A stretch of 64,000 nucleotides of DNA from an uncultured Bacteroides sp. (lineage in GTDB: Bacteria > Bacteroidota > Bacteroidia > Bacteroidales > Bacteroidaceae), in NCBI GenBank assembly GCA_948847595.1, contig CAQOGY010000007.1, positions 62,001 to 126,000 of the forward strand. Reading direction: 5' to 3'. Shown here piece after piece: positions 46,025-54,949 of the stretch. The first letter of the stretch is position 1; each line of letters opens with the position of its first letter. The notes under the pieces were generated by a model. That model was not told where the DNA came from and did not search any database. It was given only the letters and a program-made list of their open reading frames with translations. The translations under genes and the position numbers were made by a program.

Positions 46025-47239
46025 ATGGAAAATATAGATTTTGCGACCTTATTTCAAGGTATTGGTACAATGATGGCAAGCGGTTGGTTCCTCGCTTCTG
46101 CCAGAATCTTTTTGGTACTTCTCGGTTTGTTACTTATTTATTTAGGTTGGAAAGGCGTGCTCGAGCCCATGGTTATGATTCCGATGGGGCTGGGAATGGT
46201 AGCTATCAACTGTGGAACACTGATTATGCCCGACGGTACACTGGGTAATCTCTTTCTCGACCCGATGCTTTCGGATACGGACGCATTGATGAATACAATG
46301 CAGATAGACTTCCTGCAACCTGTCTACACGCTTACATTCAGTAACGGACTGATAGCCTGTTTTGTCTTTATGGGCATCGGGACACTTCTGGATGTCGGCT
46401 TCCTGCTTCAGAAACCATTTGCAAGTATCTTCCTTGCACTGTGTGCGGAGCTAGGAACTTTCCTGACAGTGCCTATCGCCGCCGCTCTCGGACTAACTTT
46501 GAAAGAAAGCGCCTCTGTGGCTATGGTAGGCGGTGCTGATGGCCCGATGGTGCTGTTTACTTCGCTGGCTTTGGCAAAACATCTGTTTGTCCCTATCACG
46601 GTAGTTGCCTATCTTTATTTAGGATTAACATACGGTGGCTATCCTTACCTGGTAAAACTCCTGGTTCCCAAACGTCTCCGTGCAATCAAGATGGTAACGA
46701 AGAAAGCTCCGAAAAACTATGATGCAAAAGTAAAGTTGGCCTTCTCCGCTATTCTTTGTGCCGTTCTTTGTTTCCTGTTCCCGGTTGCTTCGCCCTTATT
46801 CTTCTCCTTGTTCCTCGGAGTTGCCGTCCGTGAGTCCGGTATGAAACATATTTATGATTTTGTAAGCGGCCCATTGCTTTATGGCTCTACCTTTATGTTA
46901 GGGGTATTGTTGGGCGTACTCTGCGACGCACACTTATTGCTCGATCCGAAGATTCTTAAATTATTGGTTTTGGGTATCGTAGCTTTGTTACTTTCCGGTA
47001 TCGGTGGAATCTTGGGCGGTTATATCATGTACTTTATCAAACGGGGAAACTATAATCCGGTGATTGGCATAGCCGCGGTAAGTTGTGTACCTACTACCGC
47101 AAAAGTTGCCCAGAAGATTGTCAGCAAGGACAATCCCGACTCATTCGTTTTAGGCGATGCCTTGGGAGCTAATATATCCGGCGTAATCACCTCGGCCATT
47201 ATCACGGGTATTTATATCACAATCATACCTTATTTATAA
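46025..47239 (+). CDS. sodium-translocating decarboxylase beta subunit
   Basis: This 404 aa polytopic membrane protein is of the OadB/GcdB/MmdB family, which couples carboxybiotin decarboxylation to sodium export. The conserved segments VGGADGPMVLFTSLALAKHL and GDALGANISGVITSAIITG are present, as is the paired N- and C-terminal hydrophobic architecture. No carboxyltransferase alpha subunit or biotin carrier lies nearby, so it is either fed by subunits encoded elsewhere or has been repurposed. Confidence 0.92.
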   Translation: MENIDFATLFQGIGTMMASGWFLASARIFLVLLGLLLIYLGWKGVLEPMVMIPMGLGMVAINCGTLIMPDGTLGNLFLDPMLSDTDALMNTMQIDFLQPVYTLTFSNGLIACFVFMGIGTLLDVGFLLQKPFASIFLALCAELGTFLTVPIAAALGLTLKESASVAMVGGADGPMVLFTSLALAKHLFVPITVVAYLYLGLTYGGYPYLVKLLVPKRLRAIKMVTKKAPKNYDAKVKLAFSAILCAVLCFLFPVASPLFFSLFLGVAVRESGMKHIYDFVSGPLLYGSTFMLGVLLGVLCDAHLLLDPKILKLLVLGIVALLLSGIGGILGGYIMYFIKRGNYNPVIGIAAVSCVPTTAKVAQKIVSKDNPDSFVLGDALGANISGVITSAIITGIYITIIPYL

Positions 47240-47253
47240 GGATATGATCTGAA

Positions 47254-48003
47254 TTATGAAGATATAGCCTGAACCGTATCCATGACTCTCCGGGCGGTCG
47301 TTACGTTTCGTTCATATTCGTCGATATGTACAGTACCGCCCATAGATACCGATTTGTTTTTGTACTCCATGCCACTTTTTATGCTTTCACGGGCAGAGAA
47401 GTGAAACTCCCGTATCCCTGTTTCATAGGAGATTCGGGCAATATTCTTTTCATTCACACCGCATCCGGCAAGTAAGATAATTCTTCCCGCTGCCTGTTTT
47501 TGTAGTGCTTTAAGTAGAGGAATACCTTGTTCGGCAGTAGCCTGCTGTCCGGAAGTAAGAATCCGGTTACAACCGAGTTCTATAATTTGTTCGAGTGCCT
47601 CTTCAGGATTGCGGCAAACGTCGAAAGCCCGGTGGAAAGTGACGGATAACCCTTGTGAGGCTTTCATTAACTCTTGCATGACGACGGAGTCAATCTCCCC
47701 ATTAGCAGTCAGGCATCCGAAAACCACCCCGTCAACTTCGAGTTGCTTAGCCATCTCTATATCTTTCAGCATTGTCTTGACTTCTATAGGTGAGTAGAGA
47801 AAGTCTCCACCCCGGGGACGGATAATAACGTGCAGCCGGGTAGTGTCCAGCACTTCATGCGCCATGGATATTTCTCCGTAAGACGGTGTCGTTCCGCCTT
47901 CCGGTATACCGGCACATAATTCTACCCGATTGGCTCCGCCTGCCTGGGCGGCGAGACAACTTTCTACAGAATTGGCACAAACTTCGAATTGAAACTTTTT
48001 CAT
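47254..48003 (-). CDS. cutC: CutC-family TIM-barrel protein
   Basis: This 249 aa protein has CutC motifs: FEVCANSVESCLAAQAGGANRVELC at the N-terminus, IRPRGGDFLYS, VTFHRAFDVCRNPEEAL and ILTSGQQATAEQG. The family was named for copper tolerance in E. coli, but that role is disputed and the enzyme activity is unknown. I chose ATG 48003 (MKKFQFEVC); the longer frame adds 16 residues foreign to the family. Convergent with the OadB gene. Confidence 0.92.
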   Translation of the reverse strand: MKKFQFEVCANSVESCLAAQAGGANRVELCAGIPEGGTTPSYGEISMAHEVLDTTRLHVIIRPRGGDFLYSPIEVKTMLKDIEMAKQLEVDGVVFGCLTANGEIDSVVMQELMKASQGLSVTFHRAFDVCRNPEEALEQIIELGCNRILTSGQQATAEQGIPLLKALQKQAAGRIILLAGCGVNEKNIARISYETGIREFHFSARESIKSGMEYKNKSVSMGGTVHIDEYERNVTTARRVMDTVQAISS

Positions 48004-48085
48004 AGGTTGATGAGTAAGGGATAAAAAGTGATTTATGTATTTAAAAAGCAATGAGTATCTTTAAAAAGGAAACGGGCATTTATTA

Positions 48086-48108
48086 AAAAAGGGCGAATTG
48101 CTTCGCCC
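48086..48108 (-). terminator. terminator of rny transcript
   Basis: Stem GGGCGAA / TTCGCCC with a TTGC loop; on the minus strand it is followed by a run of six T. It lies 32 bp after the rny stop codon. Confidence 0.9.
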
Positions 48109-48139
48109 TTTTATCTTTGTTTTCTTTTTTGATTTGGTC

Positions 48140-49675
48140 TTATTTAGCGAAGCTAACCGCACGTGTCTCACGGATTACGGTAATCTTCACTTGTCCCGGA
48201 TAAGTCATTTCATCCTGAATCTTCTTGGCGATTTCGCCCGACAGGTTTTCAGTTTGCTTATCATCAATCTTATCCGCACCAACGATAACGCGGAGTTCGC
48301 GTCCTGCCTGGATTGCATAAGTCTTTGTTACACCCGGATAAGCCATCGCCAATTGTTCGAGGTCATTCAAGCGCTTGATATAAGCCTCAACGATTTCGCG
48401 GCGTGCGCCCGGACGTGCACCTGAAATAGCGTCACATACCTGTACGATAGGAGCGAGCAAACTGGTCATTTCCGTTTCGTCATGGTGAGCACCGATAGCG
48501 TTGCAGATATCCGGTTTTTCCTTATATTTCTCTGCGAGCTTCATACCCAGCAAAGCGTGTGGCAATTCCGGTTCTTCATCAGGCACTTTACCTATATCAT
48601 GCAGCAAACCTGCGCGTTTTGCTTTCTTCGGGTTCAGTCCCAGTTCCGATGCCATTACAGCACAAAGATTGGCTGTTTCACGAGCGTGTTGCAACAAGTT
48701 CTGACCGTAAGAAGAGCGATATTTCATCTTACCGATAATACGGATCAATTCAGGATGCAAACCGTGGATACCAAGGTCGATCGTAGTACGTTTACCAGTT
48801 TCGATGATTTCTTCCTCTACCTGTTTGCGTACCTTAGCTACCACTTCCTCAATACGTGCCGGATGAATACGTCCGTCAGTAACAAGCTGATGCAGTGCCA
48901 AACGTGCGATTTCACGGCGAACCGGGTCGAAAGCTGAAAGCACAATAGCTTCAGGAGTATCGTCTACAACGATTTCAACACCTGTGGCTGCTTCCAGTGC
49001 ACGGATATTACGTCCTTCGCGTCCGATAATACGTCCTTTGATTTCGTCAGATTCGATATGGAATACCGTAACAGAGTTTTCAATGGCAGTTTCCGTAGCT
49101 ACCCGTTGGATAGACTGAACGACAATACGTTTCGCTTCCTTGTTGGCAGTCAGCTTGGCATCATCCATGATGTCGTTGATGAATGACTGAGCCTGCGTTT
49201 TAGCTTCCTCTTTCAAGGATTCCACCAAACGTTCTTTTGCTTCATCGGCAGACAGTCCGGAGATTGCTTCCAACTTGTCAATTTCCTGCTGTTGCAGTCT
49301 GTCCAGTTCCTCTTTCTTCTTGTCGACAATCACCAGTTGCGCTTCCAGGTTCTCTTTGACAGCTTCGGCTTCCATCTTTTTGCGCTGGATTTCTTCCTGG
49401 CGCTGTCCGAGCACCATTTCACGTTGTTTCAGTTTGTTTTCCGCCTGTTGAATCTTCTGATTCCGCAGTGCTACTTCCTTTTCAAGGTCTGCTTTCTTAT
49501 TCAGGAACTTCTCCTTCACTTCCAGCAGCTTGTTTTTCTTAATTACTTCCGCTTCTGTCTCTGCTTCTTTCAGGATATTCTCGTATCTGGACTTCAGTGC
49601 ATACCGGAATAGTATGTATGAAAAGACTCCACCTACGATGAAGCAAGCAATTGCTGTTGCTATTATTGCTATCAT
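48140..49675 (-). CDS. rny: ribonuclease Y
   Basis: This 511 aa membrane-anchored endoribonuclease starts mRNA decay. It has an N-terminal transmembrane helix ([20 protein letters not shown]), a long coiled coil (about 30-190), a KH domain ([19 protein letters not shown]) and an HD domain ([27 protein letters not shown]). The catalytic His-Asp pairs are intact and the length is typical. Confidence 0.97.
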   Translation of the reverse strand: MIAIIATAIACFIVGGVFSYILFRYALKSRYENILKEAETEAEVIKKNKLLEVKEKFLNKKADLEKEVALRNQKIQQAENKLKQREMVLGQRQEEIQRKKMEAEAVKENLEAQLVIVDKKKEELDRLQQQEIDKLEAISGLSADEAKERLVESLKEEAKTQAQSFINDIMDDAKLTANKEAKRIVVQSIQRVATETAIENSVTVFHIESDEIKGRIIGREGRNIRALEAATGVEIVVDDTPEAIVLSAFDPVRREIARLALHQLVTDGRIHPARIEEVVAKVRKQVEEEIIETGKRTTIDLGIHGLHPELIRIIGKMKYRSSYGQNLLQHARETANLCAVMASELGLNPKKAKRAGLLHDIGKVPDEEPELPHALLGMKLAEKYKEKPDICNAIGAHHDETEMTSLLAPIVQVCDAISGARPGARREIVEAYIKRLNDLEQLAMAYPGVTKTYAIQAGRELRVIVGADKIDDKQTENLSGEIAKKIQDEMTYPGQVKITVIRETRAVSFAK

Positions 49676-49698
49676 TCTACATTTAATTTAATATATAA

Positions 49699-49790
49699 AT
49701 AAAAACGCACCGCCAAATATCTGGGCAGGTTCTTGCCCGGATATTGTGCAGTGCGTGGTTGTTTTTCTCTTATCAGCGAATAGCCGGTCA
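49699..49790 (-). ncRNA. structured RNA or extended terminator between zapA and rny (candidate 6S RNA)
   Basis: On the minus strand an extended bulged hairpin forms: ACGCAC with GTGCGT, then CAATATC with GATATTTG, then GGGCA with TGCCC around an AGAACC loop, ending in TTTTT (49701-49705). It could simply terminate zapA. The zapA neighbourhood is also where 6S RNA is found in other bacteria, and I recall a 6S-like RNA here in Bacteroides, but the 118-nt gap is short for 6S. Confidence 0.4.
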
Positions 49791-49793
49791 GGT

Positions 49794-50084
49794 TTATTCC
49801 TCTTTGAAATAATCTTCCAACAATTCATTTAGTTCTTTTACCTTCTCCGTATAGGGGCTGGTATCATTACGTTGCAATAATTGCAGTCTCTCTAACGAGA
49901 ACTGATAGGCTACCATGGCAATAATCTTTTCCGGTTCGAGGTTCTTGTAAACTTCCCGGTACTTATTAAGCCTGATATTTACCTGCTTGGCGGCTTCCCG
50001 TACCATTTCTTCTTCCTCACGGTTGATGGTTAACGGGTAGTTTGAGTCTGCTATCTGCAGGTTTATCTTTATTTTATCGTTCAT
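49794..50084 (-). CDS. zapA: cell division protein ZapA
   Basis: This 96 aa protein promotes FtsZ bundling. It has the ZapA layout: N-terminal beta segment (KINLQIADSNYPLTINREEEEMVREAAKQVN, here residues 4-35) and a C-terminal coiled-coil helix (IAMVAYQFSLERLQLLQRN). It lies 11 bp downstream of a coiled-coil gene in the same direction. Confidence 0.92.
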   Translation of the reverse strand: MNDKIKINLQIADSNYPLTINREEEEMVREAAKQVNIRLNKYREVYKNLEPEKIIAMVAYQFSLERLQLLQRNDTSPYTEKVKELNELLEDYFKEE

Positions 50085-50095
50085 ACATCTTCTTC

Positions 50096-50389
50096 TTATT
50101 CATTCAACAAAGCGATGCATTTATCGACTTCACGCACTAATTTGGACAATCGCAGCTTCGTCTCTTTTACGTCGCTGCCGTTAAGGCTGATTGCCGTAGC
50201 TGTTTTTAGGTTTGTGTAGTTGACTTCCAATTCATCGTATTGCGCCTGTACCTTCTCATTTTTTAATTTTTCAATATCGAGAAGTTTCTTCAGCTCCGTA
50301 TTTTCACGCTTTAACTCATCGTGCAAATAGATCAAATGCCGTAGCTGCGTCTCAAAGGTATTCAATAACTTTTTTTCTTCTTCTGTCAT
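50096..50389 (-). CDS. coiled-coil protein upstream of zapA
   Basis: This 97 aa protein begins MTEEEKKLLN at 50389; a frame seven codons longer is less likely. It is one continuous predicted coiled coil (LHDELKRENTELKKLLDIEKL) and ends in LVREVDKCIALLNE. The tight linkage with zapA suggests a divisome role, similar in shape to ZapB, but no sequence family is evident. Confidence 0.8.
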   Translation of the reverse strand: MTEEEKKLLNTFETQLRHLIYLHDELKRENTELKKLLDIEKLKNEKVQAQYDELEVNYTNLKTATAISLNGSDVKETKLRLSKLVREVDKCIALLNE

Positions 50390-50602
50390 TACTACACCAA
50401 AATTGTACACAAAAATACGATTAACTCTGATATTACAAAAACTTTTCGGAAGAAAATGTGCATTTTAGCCCAAATTAGCGGGTTGACGGGGGAAAGAGAT
50501 AGGTTTCGGGGGATAATAACCTTATTAAACTGCTAACATTTTGTAGAGAAGAAATTGGTTCTTTCCTCTTCATAGAATAACTTCTGCAAGTGCATGGATT
50601 AG

Positions 50603-50692
50603 TTCGTCTGCCTATAGCTTACTTTTCGTTTGCCTATAGACGAACGAAAGGTTGGCTATAGGCAATGTTTCGTCCGCCTATAGGCAGACGAA
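50603..50692. repeat. array of four 22-bp-spaced dyad repeats (array 2)
   Basis: Four units begin at 50603, 50625, 50647 and 50669. Each contains CTATAG, at 50612, 50634, 50656 and 50678, exactly 22 bp apart. The left arms are TTCGTCTGCC, TTCGTTTGCC, AAAGGTTGG and TTCGTCCGCC. Unit 4 with the next two bases is an almost perfect 24-bp palindrome (TTCGTC...GACGAA). The layout matches array 1 but the sequence does not. Confidence 0.9.
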
Positions 50693-50766
50693 TTAATTTA
50701 TGTATCTGAAGTTATTATTTATAGTATAGGTGCGGATTACTTTATGGTATTATTAGGGAAAAACTA

Positions 50767-50774
50767 TATCTTTG
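50767..50774 (+). promoter_or_regulatory. -7 promoter box for nucleosidase gene
   Basis: TATCTTTG matches TAnnTTTG, 25 bp before the start codon. Confidence 0.65.
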
Positions 50775-50799
50775 CATGCAATATATTTAAAAGAAACTC

Positions 50800-51366
50800 A
50801 TGTTGAAAATATTAGTAACCTATGCCGTTCAAGGCGAATTTGTAGAGATTAAATGGCCGGATATAGAACCTTATTACATTCGTACAGGCATTGGTAAAGT
50901 GAAATCAGCCTTTCATTTAGCAGAGGCGATTCGTCAGGTACAACCGGACTTGGTACTCAATATCGGAAGTGCGGGGACTGTCAATCATCAGGTGGGAGAC
51001 ATCTTCGTCTGCCGTAAGTTTGTAGACCGTGATATGCAGAAGATGAAAGAGTTCGGGTTGGAATGCGAAGTTGACTCGTCGGCCTTGCTCGAAGAAAAAG
51101 GCTATTGCAAGCATTGGACGGAAGATGGAACCTGCAATACAGGAGATGGCTTCTTGACGGAGCTGACTCATGTCACCGGAGACGTGGTAGATATGGAAGC
51201 CTATGCGCAGGCATTTGTCTGCCGCTCGAAGGAGATACCGTTTATCTCCGTGAAATATGTGACTGACATTATCGGTCAGAATTCCGTGAAACATTGGGAG
51301 GATAAGCTGGCAGATGCCCGCCAGGGGCTTTCCGACTACCTCAATGTTTTGAAAGAAAGAATATGA
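50800..51366 (+). CDS. MTA/SAH nucleosidase-like phosphorylase-family protein
   Basis: This 188 aa protein is of the PNP/UDP phosphorylase superfamily. NIGSAGTVN, the ribose-site motif VVDMEAYAQAF and the late catalytic Asp in VKYVTDIIG are present. It is shorter than E. coli MTAN (about 230 aa). It may hydrolyse methylthioadenosine and adenosylhomocysteine, or a related nucleoside such as futalosine. Its last 31 bp overlap the convergent DUF454 gene. Confidence 0.8.
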   Translation: MLKILVTYAVQGEFVEIKWPDIEPYYIRTGIGKVKSAFHLAEAIRQVQPDLVLNIGSAGTVNHQVGDIFVCRKFVDRDMQKMKEFGLECEVDSSALLEEKGYCKHWTEDGTCNTGDGFLTELTHVTGDVVDMEAYAQAFVCRSKEIPFISVKYVTDIIGQNSVKHWEDKLADARQGLSDYLNVLKERI

Positions 51367-51695
51367 TAAGTGACTCCTGCGGCTATCAGTCCCAGGAGAA
51401 TCTTTACCCATATAAAAGGAATCAGGAAGAAAATGCAATAAAGCATCGTTCCCCACATTAATACAAGAGAAATAATTTTGGCGCGGAGAGGGATCGCCTT
51501 GTTTTCGCGGAAATTGCGGATATAAGGGCCGAAGTGACGATGATTGAGCAGCCAGTTGTATAGTCGGGGCGACCCTTTGAAATAAAGGGCGGCGGTGAGT
51601 AGTAAAAAAGGGGTGGTAGGCAATAGCGGCAGAAAAATGCCGAGAATGCCGAGTGCCAGGGAAATGCTTCCTAAAACAATATACAGAGTTTTCAT
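51336..51695 (-). CDS. YbaN/DUF454-family membrane protein
   Basis: This 119 aa inner-membrane protein has three or four transmembrane helices. The family signature is ILGIFLPLLPTTPFLLLTAALYFKGSPRLYNWLLNH (residues 18-53), followed by GPYIRNFRENKAIPLRAKI. The function of DUF454 proteins is unknown. The gene overlaps the 3' end of the nucleosidase gene, tail to tail. Confidence 0.88.
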   Translation of the reverse strand: MKTLYIVLGSISLALGILGIFLPLLPTTPFLLLTAALYFKGSPRLYNWLLNHRHFGPYIRNFRENKAIPLRAKIISLVLMWGTMLYCIFFLIPFIWVKILLGLIAAGVTYHILSFKTLR

Positions 51696-51762
51696 GCGAC
51701 AAAGATAGTACGAAAATAGGAAAAAATAACTGTCTTTGCTGAATGAAAACTCTATTTTGTAT

Positions 51763-51770
51763 TACCTTTG
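51763..51770 (+). promoter_or_regulatory. -7 promoter box for queD-queE
   Basis: TACCTTTG matches TAnnTTTG. The transcription start would fall near 51777, supporting the internal ATG at 51824 or the one at 51794. Confidence 0.55.
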
Positions 51771-51823
51771 CCGTTGCATCGAGGTGACATTAGATGCATG
51801 TAACTATTAAAATACATACAGCA

Positions 51824-52204
51824 ATGTTTACAGTAATCAAACGCATGGAGATTTCGGCTTCCCATAAGCTGGTGCTCCCGTATCGCAGTAAATGCGCCAG
51901 TTTACACGGTCACAACTGGATTATCACCGTCTATTGTCGTTCCACACGGCTCAACTCCGAAGGAATGGTAGTTGATTTCACCCGCATCAAAGAAGTGGTC
52001 ACGGAGAAACTCGACCACCAGAATCTGAATGAAGTACTTCCCTTTAATCCCACAGCCGAGAATATCGCCCGATGGGTTTGCAAGCAGATTCCGCAATGCT
52101 ATAAAGTAGAGGTGCAGGAATCGGAAGGAAACATCGTCATCTACGAAAAAGACCACGCATCAGGAGGAGAAAAAGACCACACGGCAGGAGAAGAACAGGA
52201 GTAA
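51824..52204 (+). CDS. queD: 6-carboxytetrahydropterin synthase
   Basis: This 126 aa enzyme of queuosine/7-deazaguanine synthesis converts dihydroneopterin triphosphate to carboxytetrahydropterin. The zinc ligands are visible in ISASHKL and LHGHNW, and the family motif in GMVVDFTRIKEVV. A Glu-rich tail (SGGEKDHTAGEEQE) follows the conserved part. I prefer the start MFTVIKRME at 51824, which fits other QueD proteins; 51794 is an alternative. queE follows after 21 bp. Confidence 0.92.
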   Translation: MFTVIKRMEISASHKLVLPYRSKCASLHGHNWIITVYCRSTRLNSEGMVVDFTRIKEVVTEKLDHQNLNEVLPFNPTAENIARWVCKQIPQCYKVEVQESEGNIVIYEKDHASGGEKDHTAGEEQE

Positions 52205-52225
52205 AGAGTAGCAGACAAAATACAT

Positions 52226-52777
52226 ATGACGATGAGAAAGATTAATGAAATCTTCTACAGTTTGCAGGGCGAAGGATACCATACCGGAACCCCCGCCACT
52301 TTTATCCGTTTCTCCGGCTGCAACCTGAAATGTGACTTTTGCGACACCCGCCACGAGGAAGGAAGAATGATGACCGATGACGAAATTATCGCCGAAGTGG
52401 AGAAATATCCCGCCGTTACCGTTATCCTGACGGGTGGCGAACCTTCTTTATGGATTGATGACGAATTTATCGACCGCCTGCACCGGGCAGGTAAATATGT
52501 TTGTATCGAAACAAACGGTACACGCCCCCTGCCCGAAGCCATCGACTGGGTGACCTGCTCGCCCAAGCAGGGCGTGAAACTGGGTATCGACCGGATGGAT
52601 GAAGTAAAAGTAGTCTATGAAGGACAAGATATAAGTATTTATGAACTACTTCCTGCCGAACATTTTTTCCTTCAGCCTTGTTCTTGTAATAACACTGCTT
52701 CAACAGTGGACTGTGTAATGCGACATCCCAAATGGAGACTAAGCCTGCAAACACACAAATTAATCGACATCCGATAG
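52226..52777 (+). CDS. queE: 7-carboxy-7-deazaguanine synthase
   Basis: This 183 aa radical-SAM enzyme carries out the ring contraction after QueD. The cluster motif reads CNLKCDFC (CxxxCxxC), preceded by NEIFYSLQGEGYHTGTPATFIRFSG and followed by VILTGGEPSLW. It has the compact length of Bacteroides QueE. Starts at 52226 or 52232 are equivalent. It is in an operon with queD; queC is not in the window. Confidence 0.94.
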   Translation: MTMRKINEIFYSLQGEGYHTGTPATFIRFSGCNLKCDFCDTRHEEGRMMTDDEIIAEVEKYPAVTVILTGGEPSLWIDDEFIDRLHRAGKYVCIETNGTRPLPEAIDWVTCSPKQGVKLGIDRMDEVKVVYEGQDISIYELLPAEHFFLQPCSCNNTASTVDCVMRHPKWRLSLQTHKLIDIR

Positions 52778-52826
52778 CCTGAAAGGCGGATGTAGCGGAA
52801 GAGCTTAATTTATTACAAAATATAGT

Positions 52827-53567
52827 ATGAAAGTAGGTTTGTTTATTCCTTGTTATATCAATGCTATCTATCCCAATGTGGGAGTGGCATCGTATAAACT
52901 ATTGAAAAGTTTGGGAGTAGACGTCGATTATCCGTTGGATCAGACTTGTTGCGGACAACCGATGGCAAATGCCGGTTTTGAAGATGAATCGGTGAAGTTA
53001 GCACTCCGTTTTGGTGATTTGTTTCAAGAGTACGATTACATTGTCGGCCCATCCGCCAGTTGTGTGGCCTTCGTGAAAGAGAACCACCCCGGTATCTTGG
53101 AGAAAGAAGGTCATGTCTGCCAGAGTGCAGGGAAAATTTATGACCTTTGCGAGTTTATTCACGATGTGTTGAAGCCTTCGAAAATCCCGGCACGCTTTCC
53201 GCATAAAGTCAGTATTCACAATAGCTGTCATGGGGTACGCGAACTGTTTATTTCCGCTCCTACGGAGTTAAATATTCCTTATTATAATAAATTACGTGAT
53301 TTGCTCGACATGGTCGAAGGCATCGAAGTTTTCGAACCTAGCCATATCGACGAATGTTGTGGCTTTGGCGGTATGTTTGCCGTAGAAGAACAGGCTGTAT
53401 CCGTCTGCATGGGACGTGATAAGGTGAAAGACCACATGGCTACCGGAGCCGAATATATCGTCGGAGCTGACAGTTCCTGCCTGATGCACATGCAAGGTGT
53501 AATCAAACGGGAGCACCTGCCGATTCAGATTATCCATATTGTAGAAATTCTAGCGTCGCAATCATGA
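52827..53567 (+). CDS. lutA: L-lactate utilisation protein LutA
   Basis: This 246 aa protein has two CCG (cysteine-rich) domains, with DQTCCGQPMANAGFED and DECCGFGGMF, as in LutA/YkgE. With LutB and LutC it oxidises L-lactate to pyruvate. Its TGA overlaps the lutB ATG (ATGA), so the two are coupled. Confidence 0.94.
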   Translation: MKVGLFIPCYINAIYPNVGVASYKLLKSLGVDVDYPLDQTCCGQPMANAGFEDESVKLALRFGDLFQEYDYIVGPSASCVAFVKENHPGILEKEGHVCQSAGKIYDLCEFIHDVLKPSKIPARFPHKVSIHNSCHGVRELFISAPTELNIPYYNKLRDLLDMVEGIEVFEPSHIDECCGFGGMFAVEEQAVSVCMGRDKVKDHMATGAEYIVGADSSCLMHMQGVIKREHLPIQIIHIVEILASQS

Positions 53568-54949
53568 GTACCAAACATTCAAAGGCTGCCGAAAAGTTCT
53601 TGCAGGACAGCAAGATGGCAGCATGGCATAACGAAACCCTTTGGATGGTTCGCGCCAAAAGGGATAAGATGAGTAAGGAAGTTCCCGAATGGGAAGAGTT
53701 GCGCAACAAGGCTTGCGAACTGAAACTGTATTCCAACAGCCATCTCGAAGAGCTGCTGCTGGAGTTCGAGAAGAACGCTACCGCCAACGGTGCCATCGTT
53801 CATTGGGCGAAGGATGCCGATGAATACTGCGCCATCGTCTATGAGATACTGAACGAACATAATGTGCACCATTTCATCAAAAGTAAGTCGATGCTTGCCG
53901 AAGAATGTGGCTTGAATCCTTTCCTGATGGAACGTGGCATTGATGTCGTAGAATCCGATTTGGGTGAACGTATCCTGCAACTGATGCATCTCGAACCAAG
54001 CCATATCGTACTGCCTGCCATCCACATCAAACGGGAACAGGTAGGAGAACTTTTTGAAAAAGAGATGGGAACGGAAAAAGGAAACTTCGACCCTACTTAC
54101 CTGACTCATGCCGCCCGCAAGAATCTGCGACATCTATTCCTGAATGCCGAAGCAGCCATGACAGGAGCCAATTTTGCCGTGGCTTCAACCGGAGACATCG
54201 TGGTCTGCACCAATGAAGGCAATGCCGACATGGGAACTTCTTACCCGAAACTGAATATTGCCGCTTTCGGTATGGAAAAGATTGTACCGGATTTGGATTC
54301 GCTGGGTGTATTCACACGGCTACTGGCGCGCTCGGCTACCGGACAACCAGTGACAACATACACCTCTCATTACCGTCGTCCGCGTGAAGGTGGCGAATAT
54401 CATATCATTATTGTAGACAATGGGCGAAGTTCCCTGCTTTCCAAGCCCGACCATATCAAGACACTGAACTGTATCCGCTGTGGTGCCTGCATGAATACCT
54501 GTCCTGTATATCGCCGGAGTGGGGGATACTCTTATACATATTTCATTCCCGGCCCTATCGGAATCAATTTAGGGATGGCTCATGACCCGGAGAAATATTA
54601 CGATAATCTTTCTGCCTGTTCATTGTGCATGTCCTGTTCCGATGTCTGTCCGGTGAAAGTCGATTTGGCCGAACAGATTTATAAATGGCGTCAGGATTTG
54701 GATGGTCTTGGAAAGGCAAATACGGGAAAGAAGATAATGTCCGGCGGTATGAAGTTCCTGATGGAACGTCCGGCGTTGTTCAACGCTGCTTTGTGGGCAG
54801 CCCCGGTGATAAACGGCCTGCCGCGTTTTATGAAATACAATGATTTGGATGAATGGGGCAAGGGACGTGAACTACCGGAATTTGCCAAGGAGTCGTTTAA
54901 TGAAATGTGGAAGAAAAATAAAGTACAGGGAAAGGAGGAATCCAAATGA
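53564..54949 (+). CDS. lutB: L-lactate utilisation iron-sulfur protein LutB
   Basis: This 461 aa protein has an N-terminal LUD-type domain and two ferredoxin-like cluster motifs, CIRCGACMNTCPVYRR and CSLCMSCSDVCPVKV. It carries electrons for the Lut lactate oxidation complex. It overlaps lutA and lutC by 4 bp each. Confidence 0.95.
   Translation: MSTKHSKAAEKFLQDSKMAAWHNETLWMVRAKRDKMSKEVPEWEELRNKACELKLYSNSHLEELLLEFEKNATANGAIVHWAKDADEYCAIVYEILNEHNVHHFIKSKSMLAEECGLNPFLMERGIDVVESDLGERILQLMHLEPSHIVLPAIHIKREQVGELFEKEMGTEKGNFDPTYLTHAARKNLRHLFLNAEAAMTGANFAVASTGDIVVCTNEGNADMGTSYPKLNIAAFGMEKIVPDLDSLGVFTRLLARSATGQPVTTYTSHYRRPREGGEYHIIIVDNGRSSLLSKPDHIKTLNCIRCGACMNTCPVYRRSGGYSYTYFIPGPIGINLGMAHDPEKYYDNLSACSLCMSCSDVCPVKVDLAEQIYKWRQDLDGLGKANTGKKIMSGGMKFLMERPALFNAALWAAPVINGLPRFMKYNDLDEWGKGRELPEFAKESFNEMWKKNKVQGKEESK

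Larger units (their letters stand above)
50390..50799. other. 410-bp divergent intergenic region
   Basis: Between the zapA upstream gene (-) and the nucleosidase gene (+). It holds the second 22-bp dyad array (50603-50692) and a -7 box TATCTTTG (50767-50774). I see no coding frame in it. Confidence 0.75.
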
